Positions 45,265-53,500 of a stretch of 64,000 bases of DNA are shown piece after piece (positions within the stretch are counted from its first letter, which is position 1; the number at the start of each line of letters is the position of its first letter). The DNA comes from CAZAMB01 sp964486335 (GTDB lineage Bacteria; Planctomycetota; Phycisphaerae; UBA1845), in contig CAZAMB010000004.1 of assembly GCA_964486335.1 (NCBI GenBank), positions 62,001-126,000 of the forward strand, written 5' to 3'. The position numbers and the translations under genes were made by a program. The notes under the pieces are model-generated. The model was not told where the DNA came from. It was given only the letters and a program-made list of their open reading frames with translations, and did no database searches.

Positions 45265-47913
45265 TCAAGGACCGATCCGGTCCATTTCAGACTTCCACTT
45301 TGCCATTTCGTCCGGCCGATTCCATTGAGTGTACAGCCATAGGAGGCGGGCTGCGGTTTCTTTCCGGCGCACGGATTTGGGATATTTTTCAGTTAATTCG
45401 CCGCAAGTTTCCAAAAGAAGTTTTTCCGCTTCGTCAAACATTCCCTGTCCTGCCATTGACTCGCCCAAGCCGCTCAGAATGGAAAGACGTAAATAGTCGT
45501 CGAGCGGTTTGTTGGATTCGACAATGGCCAAACATTCTCGCAGGATCGGTTCGGCTTCAGAGAAAGCCTCCCGAATGAGTAGTGTTGCCGCCAAACTGTT
45601 ACCGGCAATGGCGATATTCGGGTGTTCAGGAGGCAAGGATTTTCGCCACACCACCCATGCACCGCGAAAGAGCGGCTCAGCAGCGGCTGGGTTTCTTTGA
45701 TCCAACAGAACATTCGCAAGGTTGTTCATGCTTTGAGCAACGGCCGGGTGTTCCGGACCGAAGATCTTCGTGCGCATTTCCAACGCATCGCGAAGCAGCG
45801 GTTCTGCATCGTGATGCCTGGATTGATGGTGATAAAGATTGGCGAGGTTATTCAAGGCGTCGGCGACAATGGGATGAGGGTCACCAAAGACCTTTACACG
45901 GATGGCAAGGGCCTCGCGAAAGAGCCGTTCCGCCGAGTTCAGGTCGCCTTTGTTTTGGGCAAGCAGGGCGAGACTGTTGATGCTTTGAGCGACATCGGCA
46001 TGCTCGGAGCCGAAAAGCCGTTTACGCATTTCAAGCGCGGCCAGGTAACGGGGTTCAGCCTCCGCAAGCTTCCCCTGCGCGCGAAGTGTGGCTGCGAGGC
46101 CCTGTTCTGCTCCAGCGACCAAAGCGTTGTCTTGGTGGTGGAGTCGCTTCTGCAATGTCAGGCATTCGCGCATGAGCGATTCGGCTTCCGCGTGCCGCCC
46201 CTGCGCGCCCGCCACATCAGCGAGGTTGCTCAGATCCATCGCCAGTTCCGCCGTTGATTCATCAACGGGTATACTGCGCCGTAGCGCCAAAGCAGACTTC
46301 AAATGCCGTTCTGACTCAGGGAAGAGCCCCAGTGCCGCATATGTCGTACCAATGGTTGCACGCAAATCGGCTTCCACGGCAGGCTGATTCTTCAGCGCCC
46401 CGGCGTCTACTTTCGCCGCCGCTTCGTCCAGAGCTTGTTTGATCGTCACGTCCTTGCCGAGTGACTTGCCGGGATCGACCGATGAAAGCATCTCCCGGAT
46501 GAAATCACTGACCGCCGCGGCCTTGGCGGCTTCGACAAAGGACTCTTCCGATTTCCTGATTGCCAACCTTTCGGCACGAGTTGCCCGGATGAACCCCACG
46601 GTTGAACCGATCAATCCGAGCAGAAGAGTCATTCCCAAGGCAATGGTCACGACAATTGCGGCCTTGTTTCGGCGAGCGAACTTGCGAAGTTGATAGGTAC
46701 GGCTTGGCGGGGTGGCGGTCACGGGCTTGTCGGTCAAATAACGGTTCAAATCTTCGGCCAGCGCCCCGGCTGTTGCGTAGCGGCGCGATCGGTCCTTCTC
46801 CAGGCACTTCATGACAATCCAGTCAAGGTCGCCTCGCAGCACGCGGGTCAGCATGGCCGGTTCGCATTGGCGCCGATGGGCAATGTCGAGTGCCGAGGAA
46901 TCATTGACGGCCATCGGCGTTACGACATTCGGCGTGGAGGCGATCGTTGCAATCCGAAAACTCGGACGGGGCGGTTCCTCCTCCCGGATGAGTCGCTGGA
47001 CCTCGGCCAGAGGCGTCGATCGCAGCCGATTGCGTTCCAGCGGGGTGCTTCCAGTGAGTAACTCGTACAACAGCACGCCGAGAGAATAGATGTCACTTCG
47101 CGTATCAATGTCGATGCCGGCTACTTCAGCTTGCTCGGGGCTCATGTATTCCGGCGTGCCGATCAACTGGTGCATTTCGGTGAAAAGGGTCTTATCCGTC
47201 AGCGGCGCTACCGTGGCCTTGGCGATTCCAAAATCGATGACCTTGGGCAGCGGTTTTCCGTCGGCAACCGTGACCAACACATTCGAAGGTTTGAGATCGC
47301 GATGGATGATCCCTTTCTGGTGGGCGTGTTCCACGGCGTTGCAGATGCCGCGAAACAATTCCAACCGTTGCCGGACGGGCAGGCGCTCTTGATCACAATA
47401 GTGCGTGACCGGTTCGCCGCGGACGAGCTCCATCACGAAGAATGGACGACCGTGGTCCGTCGTACCCGCGTCGAGGACGCGAGCGATATTGGGATGGTCC
47501 ATCAGTGCGAGCGCCTGGCGCTCGGCCTCGAAGCGGGCAATCACTTGCCTCGTGTCCATCCCCGCCTTGATGATCTTGAGCGCAACGCGACGATGCACCG
47601 GTTCGATCTGGTCCGCCATGAAGACCGTCCCAAACCCGCCTTCACCGATGGACTGAAGGAGCTTGTAACGCCCGATTCGAGATCCGGGTGCTTCAGTGAA
47701 GGTCGGGGGTGACGCGGCAACAGAGGCGAATCCCGCCCCTGTCGGGGCGCCCATGAATGCCGAGTCTCCCATGGCCGCAAGGAGCGCTATCGCCTCTACT
47801 TTGGCTTCGTCAGAGGCGTGAGCTGATTGGATGAATGCCTGGCGACGAGCGGGCTTAAGCTCCGCCGCCTCAGCTAATAGTTCCTTGGCACGCTCTCGAT
47901 CCGCGGGATTCAA
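45265..47913 (-). CDS. membrane Ser/Thr protein kinase with TPR repeats
   Basis: About 882 aa. The Hanks-type kinase domain (about 80-350) has GEGGFGTVFMA, VALKIIKAG, IIHRDLKPSN, DFGIAKA and GTPEYMSPEQ, all catalytic residues intact. A membrane helix follows (AAIVVTIALGMTLLLGLIGS), then six or more TPR-like repeats of the 42-residue type (AEPLLRDALEMRTKIFGPEH and relatives) on the other side. This layout is abundant in planctomycetes. The start is TTG 47913, overlapping the sigma-factor stop (TTGA) with AAGGAG eight bases upstream, so the kinase is co-translated with the ECF factor and probably controls it by phosphorylation. Confidence 0.93.
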   Translation of the reverse strand: MNPADRERAKELLAEAAELKPARRQAFIQSAHASDEAKVEAIALLAAMGDSAFMGAPTGAGFASVAASPPTFTEAPGSRIGRYKLLQSIGEGGFGTVFMADQIEPVHRRVALKIIKAGMDTRQVIARFEAERQALALMDHPNIARVLDAGTTDHGRPFFVMELVRGEPVTHYCDQERLPVRQRLELFRGICNAVEHAHQKGIIHRDLKPSNVLVTVADGKPLPKVIDFGIAKATVAPLTDKTLFTEMHQLIGTPEYMSPEQAEVAGIDIDTRSDIYSLGVLLYELLTGSTPLERNRLRSTPLAEVQRLIREEEPPRPSFRIATIASTPNVVTPMAVNDSSALDIAHRRQCEPAMLTRVLRGDLDWIVMKCLEKDRSRRYATAGALAEDLNRYLTDKPVTATPPSRTYQLRKFARRNKAAIVVTIALGMTLLLGLIGSTVGFIRATRAERLAIRKSEESFVEAAKAAAVSDFIREMLSSVDPGKSLGKDVTIKQALDEAAAKVDAGALKNQPAVEADLRATIGTTYAALGLFPESERHLKSALALRRSIPVDESTAELAMDLSNLADVAGAQGRHAEAESLMRECLTLQKRLHHQDNALVAGAEQGLAATLRAQGKLAEAEPRYLAALEMRKRLFGSEHADVAQSINSLALLAQNKGDLNSAERLFREALAIRVKVFGDPHPIVADALNNLANLYHHQSRHHDAEPLLRDALEMRTKIFGPEHPAVAQSMNNLANVLLDQRNPAAAEPLFRGAWVVWRKSLPPEHPNIAIAGNSLAATLLIREAFSEAEPILRECLAIVESNKPLDDYLRLSILSGLGESMAGQGMFDEAEKLLLETCGELTEKYPKSVRRKETAARLLWLYTQWNRPDEMAKWKSEMDRIGP

Positions 47914-48527
47914 GGAATGCGCTCCTTGTCTTCGCTGGCTTGCAGAAACCGCAACAACCAGGCCCGGCCGTAACGCCATTCTCGATCAACGGTGCTGGGT
48001 GCAATATTGAGTGCCGCGGCGGTTTCGTCGATCGAGAGGCCGGTGTAAAAACGCAAATGAATCACGCTGGCCGCACGGGCATCGACCTTACGCAGGGCTT
48101 CGATCGCCTCGTCGATCCCCATGGCCTCTGAGATGGTTTCTTCACGGGCGAGGTCAGCCACACATGCAATCTGGCGAACGTGGTCGCCGCCGCGCTTCTT
48201 TGCGCCGACTTTTCGGGCATGCTCGATCAGAATGCGGCGCATGGCTTCCGCCGCCGCCCCGTAGAAATGGGCCCGATTATCCCATCCTACGTCGCAATGA
48301 CCGACGAGTCGAAGGTAGGCTTCGTGGACAAGCGCCGTGGCCTGAAGGGTGTGTTCGCGTCGCTCGGTCACCATCTGCCGGTCCGCAAGGTCTCGCAACG
48401 ACCGGTAGACCAGTGGCAGGAGTTCTCGCGCGGCGTTGGGTCGACCCGCCGCCGCGTCCGAGAGTAGACGAGTCACCTGACCCGATGATGAATCGTACAC
48501 TGCGCTGCTCCGTTCCTTTGCATCCAT
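47910..48527 (-). CDS. ECF sigma factor (TIGR02999-like, planctomycete type)
   Basis: A 205-aa alternative sigma factor. Region 2 contains LLPLVYRSLRDLADRQM and LQATALVHEAYLRLVG; region 4 contains the HTH LSIDETAAALNIAPSTVDRE with WRYGRAWLLRFL. The LVHEAYLRL and DNRAHFYGAAAEAMRRILIE motifs are typical of the group paired with Ser/Thr kinases in planctomycetes. No anti-sigma factor is adjacent; the coupled kinase is the likely controller. The target regulon is unknown, though the secreted toxin-like locus is transcribed divergently from just upstream. Confidence 0.95.
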   Translation of the reverse strand: MDAKERSSAVYDSSSGQVTRLLSDAAAGRPNAARELLPLVYRSLRDLADRQMVTERREHTLQATALVHEAYLRLVGHCDVGWDNRAHFYGAAAEAMRRILIEHARKVGAKKRGGDHVRQIACVADLAREETISEAMGIDEAIEALRKVDARAASVIHLRFYTGLSIDETAAALNIAPSTVDREWRYGRAWLLRFLQASEDKERIP

Positions 48528-48774
48528 CCTGCTTGACCCTGTGTTTCATGCGAAACTACGCGGCGCAAAGCGTCAGGGACATCAACAAAACGAGGTCGCT
48601 CCCTCTCTCAATGGTCCATCATACGCGAATTCAGGCGCTTTTTGGAACTCCAAGTGACGCTCGGGCCAAACGTCTCTCGCATGTATAAGCGGAATCACAG
48701 GTTTCCGGTCCGTGGGCGTCGGTTTGCAGCTCCGAAGCCAACCCCTGCGATTGGGACGAAATCGGGAGTAAAAA

Positions 48775-50496
48775 ATGTCGGAAAGTTCTCGAAATCGGCG
48801 AACCAAGCAGATGATGTGCGGCATCGCGGACAGCGCGATACCAAGCTGCTCGCTTCCGCCTGAAAAACAGAACAGATTCGCTTCACTCCTCCTGTGGGGG
48901 CTATTGATTCCCGCCATCGCCGTGGGGCAATCGGTGGAGGAGCAGATCGAAGTCAGCGCCGGCTGGAACGCGGTCTGGTTCAACATCGAGCCGGAGCCGA
49001 ACAGTCTCGTCAGCTTTCTGGCGTCGCAGACACCGCCTTTGGACTGCCAGTCTGTTTGGACGTTCGAACCCAATCGCGATGTCACTGCTGATCCGGCGAC
49101 TAGCCCGCCCGGCCGATGGCTTTTCTATGACAAGGAAACGCCTTCGGCACTGCAATCCTTACGAAACTTGCAGGGTCACCGCGCATACCTGTTCAAGATG
49201 AACGTTGGTGGCACGTTGCGGTTGTCGGGCCGACCGGTGATTCGATCTTACTCCTTTAACGGGCGGGTGAGCAACCTGTTCGGCGCCATGTCCAATTCGC
49301 CAAGCGGCTCATTGACGTTCGAGGAGTTCTTCGCACATCCCAGCGCAACAGGGAAGGTCGTATCCAGCGGCTCGCCCATCAAGCATGACATTTTCACGCT
49401 TGCCGACGGAGTGATGATTCGCCGAAACCTCACCGACACGGTCACACCGAACAAAGCCTATTGGGTCAACACGGTTCAGGACTTCAGCTATGCCGGACCG
49501 CTGGACGTCATTGCCAGTGCCAACGGTTTGTCTTTCGGCCGGAGCACGGCCATTCGAACGCTTGCCATCGATGTTCCGTCGTCTCCGATCGCTCAATCGG
49601 TGACGATCCGGGCGCATCCTTGCTTGCAACTCGGGGGCGAACAATGCTCCGCGAGCACCGCCGGCGCAGATTGGTTGGAGTATCGTGTTCCGTCGAACTC
49701 GGCGTTGCCAGAGTGGCAACCGCTCACGGCGGGCCTGACGATTCCGGTTCCGGCGCGGACCACACGGATTGAACTGGAGCTCCGCGCTCGAAGAGCAGCG
49801 GTGTCGGCAATGGCCGCAGTCGCTGGCGCCGTCGCCACGTTGCCGCCGCTGATTATCGATGTTTCAGACGATCAGGGTTCTCGCGCCATCGTGTCCAGCG
49901 ATGTTGTGGTGGAACCCGTGTTTGGTCTATGGGCCGGGAAGGCCGTTCTGACCCACGTGAGCGTGCATCCGAGCATTCAAGACGTTTCGTTCGAGAGTGC
50001 TGAGGCGTTTCCGCTGGAGATGTCATTGATTCTCGATCTTCCCGAATCGGGAGGCGGGGCTGTTCCGAAACTCCTCGACACTGTCACGGTGCAGACGTTC
50101 CGCGACGGGCGTAGTCTCCAGCGACGATTCAGCGCTTTGCTGTTCGATCGTGCAGTGATCCTCACCGCGGATGGCGGTGATCCAATTGATCCGCTGGGGA
50201 CGCGCGGCACGCTTCGGGGCGCGTTGCACATTTTGCCGGAGGATCCGCTCAATCCCTATCGACATCGCTACAACCCGGAGCACCGAAAGGGATATGAGAT
50301 TCATCGCGATTTGACCATTACGCTCGATGCGGGTGAGGAGACCGTGATCGAAGAATTTTCGGGGCTTGATGGCACGTTTGGACCGCAGCGGCTCAACGGC
50401 GTCTACACCGAAATCATTTCCGGACTTTCCGTACAACCGATCACGATTCAAGGGCGGTTTCGATTGGAACGAATCCGCGGCAACCGAGTGAACTGA
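48775..50496 (+). CDS. secreted protein of the Tc/Rhs-like locus, unknown function
   Basis: A 573-aa exported protein. An N-terminal extension of about 33 residues precedes a hydrophobic signal (RFASLLLWGLLIPAIAVGQ). The mature part begins with a GWN-type domain (EVSAGWNAVWFNIEP, then SVWTFEPNRD and LFKMNVGG) and continues as beta-rich sequence without recognisable motifs, ending with GSYRHRYNP-like and IQGRFRLERI strands. GGGAG lies seven bases before the ATG. It is 22 bases upstream of the giant LamG/TcA-like gene, so it is probably the first gene of that operon. A similar GWN-like domain occurs inside the RHS protein two genes on. Confidence 0.75.
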   Translation: MSESSRNRRTKQMMCGIADSAIPSCSLPPEKQNRFASLLLWGLLIPAIAVGQSVEEQIEVSAGWNAVWFNIEPEPNSLVSFLASQTPPLDCQSVWTFEPNRDVTADPATSPPGRWLFYDKETPSALQSLRNLQGHRAYLFKMNVGGTLRLSGRPVIRSYSFNGRVSNLFGAMSNSPSGSLTFEEFFAHPSATGKVVSSGSPIKHDIFTLADGVMIRRNLTDTVTPNKAYWVNTVQDFSYAGPLDVIASANGLSFGRSTAIRTLAIDVPSSPIAQSVTIRAHPCLQLGGEQCSASTAGADWLEYRVPSNSALPEWQPLTAGLTIPVPARTTRIELELRARRAAVSAMAAVAGAVATLPPLIIDVSDDQGSRAIVSSDVVVEPVFGLWAGKAVLTHVSVHPSIQDVSFESAEAFPLEMSLILDLPESGGGAVPKLLDTVTVQTFRDGRSLQRRFSALLFDRAVILTADGGDPIDPLGTRGTLRGALHILPEDPLNPYRHRYNPEHRKGYEIHRDLTITLDAGEETVIEEFSGLDGTFGPQRLNGVYTEIISGLSVQPITIQGRFRLERIRGNRVN

Positions 50497-50518
50497 CAGC
50501 GGTGATTTGAGGTGCGCG

Positions 50519-53500
50519 ATGGACAATGACTCATTGACCCAATTGCAGTCGAGGCGCGTGACAATTCGAACGCAGCATAACGTTGCTTTAACGCAATGCG
50601 ACCGCGGGTACCTTTGCTGTTGCCTGTTCATACTGCTGTCATTCGGAGCATCGCAGGGCCTAGCCGGCGAGGTCTGCGACTCGTCTCGCCGAGTATGCTT
50701 CCAGGGAATTGGACAGCTCGAGCCGGGTTTTTCGAGCTTCGCCAGTGATATTGCTTACACGGATGGAACAGTGGTGGTCGTCGGCTCGGCGGCGTCGGCC
50801 GCCAGCGTTCAACTGTGCAACGCCTTCGAGGCGGTCAAGTTCTCTGGCGGACAGCTTCGACGAATTCACAATCTCGCGGCGTTAGGCCGGTGTACCACTG
50901 CTAGCGCCGTTGCCTTCTCCGGTGGGAAGACGTTCATCGCCGGAACCGCGGGACCCACCAGCCAGGCATACCAGGTCGTTCAACAAGGAAACGAGCTCGT
51001 CGCTCCCGTGTTTCTGCCAACACCACCAGGACGCGGTCCGATCACTTTCTCCGGCAGGATCTCCGATGACGGTGGGGTCATCGTCGGCACGGTTTCTGAC
51101 AATTCAGGGAGTTTTGTTTCGGCCATGAAGTGGACGCGGACGACGAACACCAGCGTCCTTTTGCCTCCGCTCAACAGCACCATTCTGAATCCCGGGGGGC
51201 AAGGAATTTCGGTTTCTCCCAACGGTCAACTTACCGGAGGTAACTTTTTACTGGATGGCTTTGGGGCTAGGTCGGGGTTCATTCATCCAGCTCCCTTTAC
51301 ACTCTGTTTACCCACCGGGTGTTCTTCACGAGCAATCGGCGACCTCGCTGGAGGGAGCACCTTCAGCAATTCCGTCGCGATCACGAACAATGCGGTTGTG
51401 CTGGCCCAGGGCTCTTCCGCCAGCGGCAACGAGGGATTTCTCTGGTTTGCAGGAAACCTAAATACGTTTCCGCCATCGCCGGACGTTCGGGTTCCTCTCG
51501 GCGACCTGCCGGGCGGAAACTTCTCAAGCTCCCCGGGCGACATGAGCGGTGACGGAACACTGATCATCGGAACAAGCTCTTCGGCGGCGGTTCCGGCAGG
51601 GGAAGCGTTTTTGTGGAACTCTGTCCTTGGGATGCGCAGCCTCAAGGACTTAGTCGTCACCGAGTTCGGCGCCGCGGGGCTCGACGGCTGGCGGTTGGAG
51701 ACGGGCGCGGCGATGTCGACCAATGGACTTGCCTTGGCAGGCCGTGGAATTAACCCCGCAGGTCAAAGCGAAGGCTGGTTCATGACCCTGCCGGACTGCA
51801 ACGGCAACAACCGCTGGGACGGACTTGAACCCTCGCTTCCTTCGGCGAGGGCAGCGCAAGCCGTGCTCGAGTTCGACGGCGTTGATGACTTCGCGGAGCG
51901 CGCCGTTCCCTCCGCCGAACTTCGAATCACAGGTCCATTGACGGTCGAGGCCTGGGTATTCCTCCATCGACTTGGCGTGACGCAGTCGATCATCACGATG
52001 GGTGAAGCCGGCGAAGACCTCAACTCGAACATCCTCTACACCATCGAAGTTGATCCCAACGGGGATCTGGCCGTGATGCACGAGCGATCGACGCTCGCCG
52101 ACGTGGCGATTCTCGCGGACACCAATCTAAAGACGAATCGGTGGTATCACTTGGCAGTTACGCGCACGTTCGTCACATCGTCTCTGCTCGAGTACTCGGT
52201 TTTCGTCGATGATCTCGAGCCGATCGTGGAGGGTGCCGCCGGGGCGCCCGCGGGCGGGGCCACTGGGCGGCTTCGAATCGGGCGCGCGCCGGGCACAACC
52301 ACTGATCGACCCTTCGACGGACTGATCGCCGACGTTCGAATCTGGAATGTCGCACGGTCCGCGGCTGAGATACGCGAGTCGATGTTCACGTCTACACCGC
52401 CGGACACGACCGGACTGATGTCCTTGTGGCGCATGGACGAGTCTGCCGGCCTCGCTCTCGACGACGCGATCGGCAGCAACGACCTGACCTTGTCGGGAGG
52501 CGTGAGGCAGACCGTCGACGGCGACTGCAATCTCAATCGAATTCCCGACTCGTGTGAGATTGACTGCAACGGCAACGGCATTCCTGACGACTGCGATATT
52601 CGCGACCTCGATAGTTGTGACGCGGACGGCAATCGCCGACCCGATGACTGCGACGCACCGGAGATGCTGGCCGAACTTCAAAGCGCAGGTTCCACCACCG
52701 AGTTTTTCCGAACAGAACGCGACGATCCGACCAATGCGGCGACGTTCGGCACGATGATCCGCAATTACGGTCGTCCATGGAAGCCCGGCACCGAACAGAC
52801 GCCGGGCGGAGGCGTTTGCGACGCCGGCTCGCGGATCGGGCTTTTTTGCGGAGGTGGAATCACTTGTCCCAACGGCAACTGTGTACCACCCACCGGCGCG
52901 GGCATTTCATCGACGCGCGATCCGGCCGAGCGACTTCGGATGTTCCTCACAAACCCTGGGTGCCTTCCAGTAGATCTCGTGCAACGAATCCTCGACGAAC
53001 TCTCTTCGTTCGAGATGCTTTTGGGCAACGAGGCGTTCGCCGATGCCATGGATCCCACGGTGGGCGAAGGCGTTCTGGGTGAAGGACTTTCGCTGGAGCA
53101 GGTTCCCGGGTTGTTCGCATTCCGCGGGCTGACCGGGATTGGATCGCTTCTTTCCGAAGAGTTGGCGCTGCTTCGGGGTCGGGAGATATCGCTGCCAGCG
53201 TCGACCACGCTGCCAATTTCCGACGACCCGTCGACCAATTTGAACGGCAACTATCCGCAATTCGGCGGCGCGACGCGCACGGCCATTTACAATCGATTGC
53301 GGCCCAATGCCGCGGGGACGATCGGTTCAGTCGCCTACAAATCCAATTACGGAAAAGGCAGCGACGCAGAGGCTTCCACGGCGTTTCCCCAGGGGCATGG
53401 GGATGCCTATGGATATTACCTGACTGCGACGAAAGCTTATCTTGATGTGTTTGGTGCCGGATTGACGTCATCCATTCCCGCGCCTGTCGCGCTCGAATTC

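Noticed and set aside
49203..49218. A sigma-54-like GGTGGCACGTTGC inside the 573-aa protein gene.
   Set aside because: The spacing between GG and GC is too short, and it lies within a coding region.
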